DNA of 6,545 nt from Clostridia bacterium (GCA_017395725.1 JAFQOB010000089.1:1-6545), one strand, 5' to 3'; positions 1-6,298 are shown, numbered from the stretch's first letter. Notes: a model not told the origin generated them from the letters alone. A program made the numbers and translations.

Positions 1-329
1 CATATTCTCGTGAAGAGGGTACACCCGCTTACGATTTTGAAGACCAGATAGACGAGCAGACGAAACAGGACAGATGCGATATTATAATGGATATGCAGTA
101 CGATATAAATGCCGCGAACAACGAAGCTAAGGTGGGAAAGATAGTTAAGGTGCTTTGTGAAGGATACGACCCCGTATCAGGCGCCCACTACGGCAGAACG
201 GCGGCAGATGCCCCCGAGATTGACGGCAAGGTATATTTTACCTGTACGAAGAGACTTCCCGAGGGTAAGATATATAACGTAAAGATAACCGAAGTTCTTG
301 ATTACGATTTGATAGGCGAAACGAAATAA
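1..329 (+). CDS. rimO: RimO, ribosomal protein S12 methylthiotransferase (3' end only)
   Basis: This is the C-terminal 108 residues of an open frame that enters from the left edge; the first complete codon is at position 3 and the TAA stop ends at 329. It starts YSREEGTPAY, the segment that closes the radical-SAM barrel in the MiaB/RimO family, followed by an acidic/basic helix (EDQIDEQTKQDR). A TRAM RNA-binding domain comes next, with GRTAADAPEIDG near its middle. The 'GR..-DAPEIDG' signature is what separates RimO from MiaB in my recollection of the family. RimO adds a methylthio group to the conserved aspartate of ribosomal protein S12 in the cytoplasm, using SAM and iron-sulfur clusters. 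The cluster-binding cysteines lie outside the window, so catalytic integrity cannot be judged. An internal ATG at 87 lies in the middle of the conserved region and is not a start. pgsA follows 64 nt downstream on the same strand, a common Firmicute pairing. Confidence 0.9.
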   Translation, partial: YSREEGTPAYDFEDQIDEQTKQDRCDIIMDMQYDINAANNEAKVGKIVKVLCEGYDPVSGAHYGRTAADAPEIDGKVYFTCTKRLPEGKIYNVKITEVLDYDLIGETK

Positions 330-335
330 ATAAAA

Positions 336-364
336 CTATATCCCACGCACCGCGTGGGATATAG
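336..364 (+). terminator. Perfect 13-bp hairpin between rimO and pgsA
   Basis: CTATATCCCACGC (336-348) and its exact reverse complement (352-364) are separated by only ACC. The hairpin starts six bases after the rimO stop. What follows is AATTTAATATTTTTA, AT-rich but without an uninterrupted U tract directly at the stem base, so it may be a partial terminator, an attenuator or an mRNA 3'-end stabiliser. I see no separate pgsA promoter after it, which suggests some readthrough into pgsA. The pgsA ribosome site lies 15 nt past the stem. Confidence 0.65.
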
Positions 365-393
365 AATTTAATATTTTTAGGAGAAACGAGACA

Positions 394-987
394 ATGAAAA
401 TGAATCTTCCAAACAAGTTGACGGTTTTGAGAATGATAATGATACCGTTTTTTATGTTTATAATAATGTTTCCCGTATTGGGACAGTTCTGGTCAAGACT
501 TGCGGCAGCCGCTATATTCGGTTTGACAGCATTGACGGATATGCTTGACGGAAAGATTGCAAGAAAATACAATCTTATAACCGACTTTGGAAAGTTCCTT
601 GACCCCGTTGCAGACAAGCTTATGACGATAGGCGGATATATTGCAATATTGACCACGTTGACCCAAGACAGAGTGTTTTTTATGATTTTTGCATGGGCGA
701 CGTTTATAGTTATTTTGCGTGAACTTGCAGTAACGTCTCTCCGTATGATAGTATCAAACGGAGCAAAGGTAGTTATTGCGGCGGCATACCTCGGCAAAGT
801 AAAGACGGTATCGCAGATAGTTTGCATACTCGTTATGATACTTGAACCCGCATTTTTCGGTAAAACGTTTATAGCCGAGTATCATATTCTCAGTTATATT
901 TCATTGGCATTTATGGTGTTTATGACAATATGGTCGGGACTTGATTATCTCAAGGCATATTGGCCCTTGCTTGACCCCGAGAAATAA
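394..987 (+). CDS. pgsA: PgsA, CDP-diacylglycerol--glycerol-3-phosphate 3-phosphatidyltransferase
   Basis: This 197-residue integral membrane enzyme transfers the phosphatidyl group from CDP-diacylglycerol to glycerol-3-phosphate, giving phosphatidylglycerophosphate, the committed step to phosphatidylglycerol and cardiolipin. The full CDP-alcohol phosphotransferase motif D-x2-D-G-x2-A-R-x8-G-x3-D-x3-D is present as D49, D52, G53, A56, R57, G66, D70 and D74; these aspartates bind the metal and substrate. The N-terminal NLPNKLTVLRM is typical of PgsA. Hydrophobic stretches at roughly 11-30, 34-48, 76-90, 93-115, 124-152 and 163-185 fit the usual six-helix fold, and the length is normal. AGGAG at 379-383 lies 10 nt before the ATG at 394; a second in-frame ATG at 400 would be too far from it. 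The gene follows rimO and is closed by its own terminator at 1018-1051. CDP-alcohol transferases with other head groups share the motif, but the rimO neighbour and the N terminus favour PgsA. Confidence 0.93.
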   Translation: MKMNLPNKLTVLRMIMIPFFMFIIMFPVLGQFWSRLAAAAIFGLTALTDMLDGKIARKYNLITDFGKFLDPVADKLMTIGGYIAILTTLTQDRVFFMIFAWATFIVILRELAVTSLRMIVSNGAKVVIAAAYLGKVKTVSQIVCILVMILEPAFFGKTFIAEYHILSYISLAFMVFMTIWSGLDYLKAYWPLLDPEK

Positions 988-1017
988 AATAATAGAGTAT
1001 ACCCACTCCCAAAAACT

Positions 1018-1051
1018 AAAAGATGTGTGAAAAAAACACACATCTTTTTTT
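1018..1051 (+). terminator. Intrinsic terminator of pgsA
   Basis: The 12-bp stem AAAAGATGTGTG (1018-1029) pairs with CACACATCTTTT (1037-1048) around an all-A seven-base loop, and the T run 1045-1051 completes a Rho-independent terminator 30 nt after the pgsA stop. The A run before the stem could also give some termination in the opposite direction, as a backstop for transcripts from the convergent clpC operon. Confidence 0.93.
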
Positions 1052-1066
1052 GTTTTAAAAAACTCT

Positions 1067-1084
1067 CCCTCTTTGGTCATTCCG
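1067..1084. repeat. Truncated copy of the GGTCATTCCG interspersed repeat
   Basis: CCCTCTTTGGTCATTCCG matches 1344-1361 of the degenerate copy at 17 of 18 positions, then loses similarity. It is a short remnant of the family described at 1097-1221, directly behind the pgsA terminator. Confidence 0.6.
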
Positions 1085-1096
1085 TTTCTTAGCTAA

Positions 1097-1221
1097 TATT
1101 ATTTGCACAAACAATCCCCCTACGGTCATTCCGAGCGTAGCCGAGGAATCTCCGTGCATACAGTTCGCACAAACGGAGATTTCTCGATTCCGCGCCTAAC
1201 GGCACTCCACTCGAAATGACC
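1097..1221. repeat. Full palindromic interspersed repeat (GGTCATTCCGAG...CTCGAAATGACC)
   Basis: This is the most complete copy of a noncoding repeat family. The outer arms GGTCATTCCGAG (1124-1135) and CTCGAAATGACC (1210-1221) are complementary at 11 of 12 positions. The inner arms 1141-1155 and 1173-1187 are complementary at 13 of 15, so the unit can fold into a long imperfect hairpin. The left lead-in (ATTATTTGCACAA, near 1098-1110) recurs in similar form just right of the element (ATTATCTGCACAA, 1229-1241). The first 57 bases (1099-1155) match 1327-1383 with three mismatches. Similar 'GTCATTC(C/T)GAGCG...GAGGAATCTC' sequences are, from memory, widely scattered between genes in Clostridia. 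It could be a nonautonomous mobile repeat; no transposase is nearby. Translating it gives the spurious peptide GDSSATLGMT. Confidence 0.8.
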
Positions 1222-1232
1222 TCTTATTATTA

Positions 1233-1259
1233 TCTGCACAACCATCATCTCTGTGCAGA
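1233..1259. repeat. 8-bp inverted repeat next to the palindromic element
   Basis: TCTGCACA (1233-1240) and TGTGCAGA (1252-1259) are exact reverse complements around an 11-base loop. The left arm also belongs to the recurring TTATNTGCACA boundary motif. There is no T run on either side, so it is not a convincing terminator. Confidence 0.5.
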
Positions 1260-1284
1260 AACATCAAGCAAGCAGAAACAAACC

Positions 1285-1312
1285 TGTAGGGCTCGGCGTC
1301 CTCGACGAGCCG
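1285..1312. repeat. TGTAGGG-type hairpin repeat, copy 1
   Basis: TGTAGGG leads into the stem GGCTCG (1290-1295) / CGAGCC (1306-1311), with the ten-base loop GCGTCCTCGA (1296-1305). The copy at 5674-5701 has the same lead and an identical loop but a different, still fully paired stem. It lies between the two larger copies of the other repeat family. Confidence 0.75.
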
Positions 1313-1326
1313 AGAAAAAAACAAAT

Positions 1327-1414
1327 TTATTTGCACATACAATCCCTCTATGGTCATTCCGAGCGTAGCCGAGGAATCTCCGTATAAGCAAATCTGTACA
1401 AATGGAAATTTATG
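1327..1414. repeat. Degenerate copy of the GGTCATTCCGAG repeat
   Basis: Bases 1327-1383 match 1099-1155 at 54 of 57 positions in the same orientation, offset by 228. From 1384 the similarity decays (for example GTACAAATGGAAATTT against GCACAAACGGAGATTT), and the right outer arm CTCGAAATGACC is missing. This copy therefore cannot form the complete palindrome. Confidence 0.75.
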
Positions 1415-1427
1415 TGCAAAAACATAA

Positions 1428-1497
1428 GGCGGACACAAAAAATCCGCCCATATTTTCAATGCAAATATGGTACACGGGATAATCCCATGTACCATAT
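1428..1497 (-). terminator. Tandem hairpins downstream of clpC, probable operon terminator
   Basis: Reading with clpC, the first hairpin starts three bases after the stop codon. It pairs 1488-1497 with 1465-1474 (10 bp), continues through a U-G pair and then GGG/CCC, for a stem of about 14 bp. The second is GGCGGA/TCCGCC (1443-1448 with 1428-1433) around a U-rich loop, followed by TTATGTTTTTGC. A third exact 8-bp pairing, 1449-1455 region with 1463-1470 (CCATATTT/AAATATGG in + strand terms, starting at 1448), overlaps the first hairpin and would exclude it. Neither main hairpin has an ideal U tract, so where termination occurs is uncertain. No radA or disA follows clpC, unlike the Bacillus subtilis operon. 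Confidence 0.6.
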
Positions 1498-1500
1498 CGT

Positions 1501-3972
1501 TTAATTCTTATGATATTCAACCTTTCCGTCAACTGCTTTAACGGTAACACTATCACCTTTTTGTATTTTCCCCTCAAGCATTTCAGTAGAGAAACTGTCT
1601 TCAATAAGCCTTTGAATAGTACGGCGGAGAGGTCTTGCACCAAAGGACGGGTCAAAGCCCTCTTTTGAAACGAGCTTGGTTACGCTTTCGTCAAAGGTTA
1701 TAGCAACACCCAAAGCCTCAATCCTTCTGCCGACTTCAGCAAGCATAATATTGGATATTCTCTCAATATCGGGCTGTGTCAGCTTATTGAATATAATAAT
1801 TTCATCAATACGGTTAATAAACTCGGGACGGAAGGTCTGCTTAAGATGGGACATAAGCAAGGTCTTTACGTCTTCTTTTTCTTTTTCGGTATTATCAGCA
1901 GAAGCAAAGCCCATACTTCTCTTAGTTTCAAGTGCAGATGCACCGACGTTAGAAGTCATAATTATGACCGTATTTTTAAAATCAACACGTCTTCCCTGTG
2001 AGTCGGTCAAAATACCGTCTTCAAGAACCTGCAAAAGCATATTGAATACGTCGGGGTGAGCTTTTTCAATTTCATCAAAAAGAACTACCGAATAGGGTTT
2101 ACGTCTAATTTTTTCGGTAAGCTGACCGCCCTCGTCATAGCCAACGTATCCGGGAGGCGAACCGATAAGCTTGGAAACGCTGTGCTTTTCCATATATTCG
2201 GACATATCTATTCTTATCATAGCATTAGGGTCGCCGAACAATAGGTCTGCCAAGGCTTTTGTAAGCTCTGTTTTACCGACACCGGTAGGACCGAGGAAAA
2301 GGAAGCTTCCCATAGGTCTTTTGGGGTCTTTCAGTCCCATTCTTCCCCTCTTTATAGCTCTTGCAACGGCGCTGACAGCATCATTTTGACCGATAATTCT
2401 TTCTTTAAGAATATCTTCAAGCTTGAGCAGCTTTTCACTTTCTTCCTCTGCAAGTTTCTTAACGGGAATACCTGTCCAAAGCGTTACGATATCGGCAATA
2501 TCTTCGTATGAAACAGCAAGGTTTTCGCCACCCGCTTTTTCTTTCCAAAGCTTTTTTTCTTCCTCGTATTTTTCTGTAACGCCTTTGCGTTTATCGCGTA
2601 TAACCGCCGCTTTTTCAAAGTCCTGAGCCTTAATAGCCTCTTCAAGCTCGGAATCAATATTTTTAAGCTCTTCTTCAATATCTTTAATTCCGTCGGGTTT
2701 TGTAAAATTGTTTATTCTGATTTTTGAAGCCGCCTCGTCAATAAGGTCAATGGCTTTATCGGGCAAGAATCTGTCGTTAATATATCTCGTTGAAAGATTA
2801 ACCGCAGCTTCAATAGCCTCGTCGGTTATTTTTACTTTGTGGTGAGATTCGTATTTGTCGCGTAGACCTTTAAGAATGAGAATAGCCTCTTCTTTTGAAG
2901 GCTCACCTACCATAACCGACTGAAAACGTCTTTCAAGAGCAGCATCTTTTTCGATGTGCTTTCTGTATTCTTCAATGGTAGTAGCTCCAATAACCTGCAT
3001 TTCGCCCCTTGCAAGAGCAGGTTTGAGTATATTAGCGGCATCGACAGCGCCCTCGGCAGCACCCGCACCGATTATAGTGTGTATTTCGTCAATAAACAGT
3101 ATGATATTAGGGTTCTTTGCAACCTCTGCCATAACGTTTTTGAGTCGCTCTTCAAATTCGCCGCGATATTTTGCACCGGCAATCATACCCGATATATCGA
3201 GAGTAACAAGAATTTTACCCGCCAAGGTTTCGGGAACGTTACCCTCAACAATTTTTTGAGCAAGTCCCTCGGCAACAGCCGTTTTACCTACACCGGGCTC
3301 ACCGATAAGACAAGGGTTGTTTTTTGTACGTCTTGAAAGTATCTGTATGACCCTCTGGGTTTCAGTATCTCTGCCGATAATAGGGTCAAGCTTACCCTCT
3401 CTTGCCAAGGCAGTCAAATCTCTGCCGTATTGCTTTAGAGTAGGTGCGTCTTTAAGCTGAGTTTTACCGCCGCCCTTTCTGATATCCCCCGCATTTTTGG
3501 AAGAGGAAGACTGAACGTCGTCAAAACTGCCGTCGTCAACACCTTTAATATAGTTGACAAGGTCGGTGGCAAGTTCGTTTACGTTAACGTTTTTTGAAGC
3601 AAGTATTCTGACTCCTACACAGTCGCTTTCTGCGATAAGACCAAGCAAAAGATGCTCAGTTCCGATATAGTTTTGACCAAGCCTCATAGCCTGATATGCA
3701 GAGGTTTCGATAATTTTCTTTGTACGGGGAGTCATATCGGCGGCAGTAACGTTGGTTTGCTTACCCTCTCCCGATATTTCTTTTACAGTATCTTTAATGG
3801 AATCAAGAGCTGCCCCTCTTGCAGTTAATAGCTTTGAAGCGACACCGTCGGTTTCAGCAAGAAGACCGAGCAAAATGTGTTCGCTTCCGATATATGTGTG
3901 CCCGAACTCACGCGCAAAATCGAGAGCCGAATTTAACGCATTTTGAGCTGATTGAGTAAATCTGCTGTTCAT
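1501..3972 (-). CDS. clpC: ClpC, HSP100/AAA+ unfoldase partner of ClpP
   Basis: This 823-residue cytoplasmic ATPase forms hexamers that unfold proteins and feed them to ClpP. The N domain (1-145) holds two Clp_N repeats, each with a G[ST]EH turn (E31, E106) matching the glutamates that form the phosphoarginine pockets in B. subtilis ClpC. NBD1 has Walker A GEPGVGKT (224-231), pore loop KYR (268-270), Walker B FIDE (293-296) and RR 348-349. A short middle domain (about 420-480) contains a UVR motif (433-468), which marks ClpC rather than ClpB, whose middle domain is longer. NBD2 has Walker A GPTGVGKT (561-568), pore GYVG (608-611), Walker B LFDE (631-634), FINR with R721, and sensor-2 GARPLRR. 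MGF (687-689) sits where the ClpP-binding [LIV]-G-[FL] loop is expected. The start is supported by AAAGGGTG, ending seven bases before the ATG. It is the last gene of the operon, 34 nt after mcsB; B. subtilis ClpC is about 810 residues. Confidence 0.97.
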   Translation of the reverse strand: MNSRFTQSAQNALNSALDFAREFGHTYIGSEHILLGLLAETDGVASKLLTARGAALDSIKDTVKEISGEGKQTNVTAADMTPRTKKIIETSAYQAMRLGQNYIGTEHLLLGLIAESDCVGVRILASKNVNVNELATDLVNYIKGVDDGSFDDVQSSSSKNAGDIRKGGGKTQLKDAPTLKQYGRDLTALAREGKLDPIIGRDTETQRVIQILSRRTKNNPCLIGEPGVGKTAVAEGLAQKIVEGNVPETLAGKILVTLDISGMIAGAKYRGEFEERLKNVMAEVAKNPNIILFIDEIHTIIGAGAAEGAVDAANILKPALARGEMQVIGATTIEEYRKHIEKDAALERRFQSVMVGEPSKEEAILILKGLRDKYESHHKVKITDEAIEAAVNLSTRYINDRFLPDKAIDLIDEAASKIRINNFTKPDGIKDIEEELKNIDSELEEAIKAQDFEKAAVIRDKRKGVTEKYEEEKKLWKEKAGGENLAVSYEDIADIVTLWTGIPVKKLAEEESEKLLKLEDILKERIIGQNDAVSAVARAIKRGRMGLKDPKRPMGSFLFLGPTGVGKTELTKALADLLFGDPNAMIRIDMSEYMEKHSVSKLIGSPPGYVGYDEGGQLTEKIRRKPYSVVLFDEIEKAHPDVFNMLLQVLEDGILTDSQGRRVDFKNTVIIMTSNVGASALETKRSMGFASADNTEKEKEDVKTLLMSHLKQTFRPEFINRIDEIIIFNKLTQPDIERISNIMLAEVGRRIEALGVAITFDESVTKLVSKEGFDPSFGARPLRRTIQRLIEDSFSTEMLEGKIQKGDSVTVKAVDGKVEYHKN

Positions 3973-4006
3973 TTATATTCACCCTTTCGTAATGTGTATA
4001 GAACCG

Positions 4007-5011
4007 TCAGCCAATAGATTCTCTGATGTAGTCAGCACGAAGAACGTCTCTTTCAAAATCGCTGATTACCTTTCCGCCGTGACGCAGGATAAGATTTGCA
4101 GGTAAGACACCTATCATTATTTCGCCCAAGGTTTCGTATGATATATCTTTGATGATGCCTAAGGCGATACCAAGTCTGACGTCGGCGAAGAGCTTTAGAA
4201 ACTCTTTTGAGCTGATAACTCTTGCATATTTCAAAACACCGTATGCTCTGCAAACCCTGTCTGCAAGAACTGAGAAGTTATCACTTTTGATTATTTCTCT
4301 TGCTTTGCGTTCTTTTTCGCAAATTTGCATAACAATTTCTTCAAGACGTTTTATTGTATCTTCTTCGGTAACACCCATTGTAATGCGGTTAGATATCTGA
4401 TATAGACAACCTTCGGGCTGTGAGCCCTCGCCGTACATTCCGCGAATGATAAAACCGAGCTTTGATAACTGTACCGAAAGATTTTCCATAGATTTTGTCA
4501 TTGTTAATGCGGGTAGGAATACCATTACCGATGCACGCATTGCAAGACCGAGATTAGTGGGACAATGGGTAAGATACCCTAACTTTTCACTAAAGGCTAT
4601 ATTAAGATTTTGGTCCAAAATATCGTCATAGATACATGCATTTTTAAAAGCTTTATCAAGAGAAAGACCGGGGAGAATACATTGTAGTCTAATGTGGTCT
4701 TCCTCGCATACCATAACTGCGACGTCGTGTTTTGAATTTTTTAGTAAGGCGTGCGGCGTTTTCTTTTTAGCGAAATCGGGACTGATGTAATGCTTTTCAA
4801 CCAATGCCCCCGATTCATAGGCAGAAATATTGGTAAAGTCAAGTTTTTCAAAATCACTTCCGAGAGCAGAAGTAACTTTTTCTATTATTTCATTAGCCGA
4901 AGTATCGTCGAGCTTAGAATCAAAGGGATAGTCAGCAATATTTCTTGCAAATCGGATACGTGAGCTGACTACAACGTCATTTTCTTTTCCTACAGTGTTA
5001 TACCAAGCCAT
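4007..5011 (-). CDS. mcsB: McsB, protein-arginine kinase
   Basis: This 334-residue kinase belongs to the ATP:guanido phosphotransferase family. It phosphorylates arginine side chains on proteins, including CtsR, and so marks clients for ClpC-ClpP. Visible family motifs are SSRIR (16-20), an ATP-contacting element; EEDHIR (103-108), with the catalytic acidic residues; CPTN (150-153), the conserved cysteine region; RASVM (159-163); and GEGSQPEG (194-201). RDVLRA (321-326) matches the C-terminal RDxxRA motif that binds phosphoarginine allosterically. All key positions look intact, so it should be active. It is about 30 residues shorter than B. subtilis McsB, with the loss mainly at the two ends and outside the motifs. 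Its strong site AAGGAGG (5021-5027) overlaps the mcsA stop codon and lies 9 nt from the ATG. This points to tight coupling with McsA, its activator. Metabolic arginine or creatine kinases are ruled out by the short N domain and the operon context. Confidence 0.96.
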   Translation of the reverse strand: MAWYNTVGKENDVVVSSRIRFARNIADYPFDSKLDDTSANEIIEKVTSALGSDFEKLDFTNISAYESGALVEKHYISPDFAKKKTPHALLKNSKHDVAVMVCEEDHIRLQCILPGLSLDKAFKNACIYDDILDQNLNIAFSEKLGYLTHCPTNLGLAMRASVMVFLPALTMTKSMENLSVQLSKLGFIIRGMYGEGSQPEGCLYQISNRITMGVTEEDTIKRLEEIVMQICEKERKAREIIKSDNFSVLADRVCRAYGVLKYARVISSKEFLKLFADVRLGIALGIIKDISYETLGEIMIGVLPANLILRHGGKVISDFERDVLRADYIRESIG

Positions 5012-5025
5012 AGATTATCCCCTCC

Positions 5026-5562
5026 TTAGTTATCGTTTTCAAGCGCACGAATTTCATCACGAAGAACCGCCGCTTTTTCAAATTCCTGAGATTTGATAGC
5101 AGCCTTCATTTGCGCTTTTAATTCTTTTATTTTGTCCTCTTTGGTTTCTTTAGCTTTGTATTTTTTGGGCTTTTTACCCATATATTTAGCCTTGCCGTGT
5201 ATGCTTTCTACGCTTGTGTTAAGCTCGTCGGCAAAGATTTCGTAGCATTTTGCACAGCCTACCTTACCGTTCTTTACAAGGTCATCAAAGGTTGATGCAC
5301 AAAGAGTGCATTTTTTCTTTTCAGCAATTTTTGCCTGCTTGTTGTATGGCAAACCGAACAGGTCGTTAAATCCAAAGAAGCTTCCCGAACCGCCACCAAA
5401 ATCAAAATCATCAAAGAGAGAAGGCATTTTTATATTGAGTTTACCCTCTTTTTTTAACTGTTCAGCACATTTTGAACAAAGTGCATATTCTTTTGTTTGA
5501 CCGTTGATAGTTTGTTTGTAATAGATTTCAGCATTATATTTTCCACAATTTTGACAAAGCAT
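5026..5562 (-). CDS. mcsA: McsA, zinc-binding activator of the McsB kinase
   Basis: This 178-residue adaptor binds and activates McsB and helps deliver clients to ClpC. Four CxxC pairs (C3/C6, C29/C32, C85/C88, C103/C106) form two treble-clef-type zinc sites. Between them is a glycine/phenylalanine-rich linker (about 50-70). A UVR motif at roughly 145-178 resembles the UVR of ClpC in this operon; in known systems this motif mediates pairing among Clp partners. The frame is open up to 5631, but the start at 5562 is chosen because MLCQNCG is the usual McsA N terminus and GGAGGT lies 7 nt before it. The stop codon overlaps the mcsB ribosome site. Upstream is an unusually long 243-nt gap to ctsR; in B. 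subtilis the two genes are almost adjacent. Length is close to that of B. subtilis McsA (about 185). Confidence 0.95.
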   Translation of the reverse strand: MLCQNCGKYNAEIYYKQTINGQTKEYALCSKCAEQLKKEGKLNIKMPSLFDDFDFGGGSGSFFGFNDLFGLPYNKQAKIAEKKKCTLCASTFDDLVKNGKVGCAKCYEIFADELNTSVESIHGKAKYMGKKPKKYKAKETKEDKIKELKAQMKAAIKSQEFEKAAVLRDEIRALENDN

Positions 5563-5569
5563 ATTATTT

Positions 5570-5575
5570 ACCTCC
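5570..5575 (-). promoter_or_regulatory. Ribosome binding site that fixes the mcsA start
   Basis: GGAGGT, read on the - strand from 5575 to 5570, is 7 nt from the ATG at 5562. The alternative in-frame ATG five codons upstream is itself part of this ribosome site (ATGGAGGT), so it and the start at 5631 are unlikely. Confidence 0.85.
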
Positions 5576-5597
5576 ATTTGAAACTTTAAATATTTTC

Positions 5598-5629
5598 GTG
5601 GGAACTTTTTATAAAATAACGCTTCCCAC
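5598..5629. repeat. 7-bp inverted repeat in the mcsA leader
   Basis: GTGGGAA (5598-5604) and TTCCCAC (5623-5629) are exact reverse complements around an 18-base AT-rich loop, 22 nt before the mcsA ribosome site. It lacks a U tract on the operon strand and could be an RNA processing or stabilising structure. No function is demonstrated by sequence alone. Confidence 0.45.
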
Positions 5630-5673
5630 ACTATTAAAAAACTTTATTCATAAATTATTCTGTGTAATCTCAA

Positions 5674-5701
5674 TGTAGGGACAGGCGTCCTCGACTGTCC
5701 G
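5674..5701. repeat. TGTAGGG-type hairpin repeat, copy 2, inside the ctsR operon
   Basis: TGTAGGG runs into the stem GGACAG (5679-5684) / CTGTCC (5695-5700) with loop GCGTCCTCGA (5685-5694), then G. Lead and loop are identical to copy 1 at 1285-1312, while three of six stem pairs differ and remain paired. It sits in the ctsR-mcsA gap and would be transcribed, in reverse complement, in the operon mRNA. Confidence 0.75.
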
Positions 5702-5744
5702 GAAATACAAAAAATCACATAGTATAAAAACACAAAAGTCATCT

Positions 5745-5785
5745 TGGGCATAGGCGTTTAATACCACCGCAGCCGAAGGCCCCCA
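5745..5785. other. GC-rich patch after ctsR with an imperfect hairpin
   Basis: Within an AT-rich spacer, this block stands out by composition. TGGGC (5745-5749) and GGC (5753-5755) can pair with GCC (5772-5774) and GCCCCCA (5779-5785) through internal loops. It lies about 20 nt past the ctsR stop on the operon strand. It may be a further repeat remnant or a weak hairpin that partly stops transcription after ctsR. I do not recognise it and see no coding frame in it. Confidence 0.3.
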
Positions 5786-5805
5786 TTAACACAGCACAAT
5801 TTATT

Positions 5806-6258
5806 CTACTTCATAAGTCTAAGAATAATGTGTCGCAAGATGTCAGCCCTGACAGAATTTCTTATAGGCGAAGGCAATTTACTTAAGGCAGTATTTGATA
5901 TCGTACTGCCTAGTAAGACGTATTCCCTTTCGGATATTACTTCCTGGTCGAGAAGATTACCGAGAAAGGCGACAGATTCTTTTTCGTCTATGGAATCACC
6001 GATAGCGTAGAGGAAATGCATAAGATATTCGTCTTTCCCCATTTGTTTTCGAATGATTCGAATGTAACCACCGCCGCCCCGACGGCTTTCGATAATGTAT
6101 CCCCTCTCGGGAGTGAAACGTGAAGTGATTACGTAATTTATCTGACTTGGTACGCAGCCGAGCTGACCTGCAAGGTCATTTCGTTTAATTTCAGCGGCGC
6201 CCTCGCCCTCATTTATCATTTCTTCGATTAACTTTGCAATAGCGTCTGATATAAGCAT
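5806..6258 (-). CDS. ctsR: CtsR, transcriptional repressor of class III heat-shock genes
   Basis: This 150-residue dimeric repressor binds tandem GGTCAAA-type heptads and blocks clp operon transcription; heat inactivates it. The N-terminal winged helix-turn-helix includes EIKRNDLAGQLGCVPSQINYV (about 23-43), where CVPSQINYVI is a family hallmark. The wing RRGGGGYIRI (59-68) contains the tetraglycine loop known as the heat sensor in B. subtilis CtsR, next to arginines that are McsB targets. The C-terminal four-helix dimerisation domain (about 75-150) carries EREYVLLG and ADILRHIILRLM. The length is normal (B. subtilis about 154). The start is supported by AAAGGAGG (6266-6273), 7 nt from the ATG. 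It is the first gene of the operon and should repress itself through the CtsR boxes immediately upstream. Confidence 0.96.
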   Translation of the reverse strand: MLISDAIAKLIEEMINEGEGAAEIKRNDLAGQLGCVPSQINYVITSRFTPERGYIIESRRGGGGYIRIIRKQMGKDEYLMHFLYAIGDSIDEKESVAFLGNLLDQEVISEREYVLLGSTISNTALSKLPSPIRNSVRADILRHIILRLMK

Positions 6259-6276
6259 TTAAAAGCCTCCTTTCTA

Positions 6277-6298
6277 TTGACTTTGACTTTCTTTGACT
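6277..6298 (-). promoter_or_regulatory. CtsR operator downstream of the transcription start (box 2)
   Basis: On the - strand, 6298-6282 reads AGTCAAAGAAAGTCAAA, a perfect match to the CtsR consensus RGTCAAANANRGTCAAA. A third, partial heptad (AGTCAAT) follows immediately at 6282-6276. The box lies around +9 to +25 relative to the predicted start near 6307, between promoter and ctsR ribosome site. Confidence 0.92.

Noticed and set aside
336..827. 163-codon open frame antisense to pgsA
   Set aside because: It lies almost entirely opposite a strongly conserved pgsA, shows no recognisable domain, and its stop falls within the intercistronic hairpin. It is a shadow of the coding strand.
1097..1414. 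CRISPR array
   Set aside because: The repeat copies are few, unequal in length, palindromic over a long span and irregularly spaced, with no cas genes. They are interspersed repeats, not CRISPR.
1196..1495. Open frame of 99 codons on the - strand between clpC and pgsA
   Set aside because: It is built from the interspersed repeats and the clpC 3' hairpins, has no ribosome site in a sensible place, and contains GDSSATLGMT, the typical spurious translation of this repeat family.
1676..3946. Several open frames on the + strand opposite clpC
   Set aside because: All are low-complexity serine/leucine-rich mirror translations of the conserved clpC sequence, without ribosome sites or family signatures.
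5563..5631. 23-residue N-terminal extension of McsA
   Set aside because: The upstream ATG has no ribosome site, the extension is not a known McsA feature, and the GGAGGT site sits 7 nt before the ATG at 5562.
5640..5680. Possible internal promoter for mcsA (TTGAGA with an AT-rich -10-like TATGAA)
   Set aside because: On the - strand the spacing to the best -10-like hexamer is only 15 bases and the hexamer is poor; not strong enough to list.
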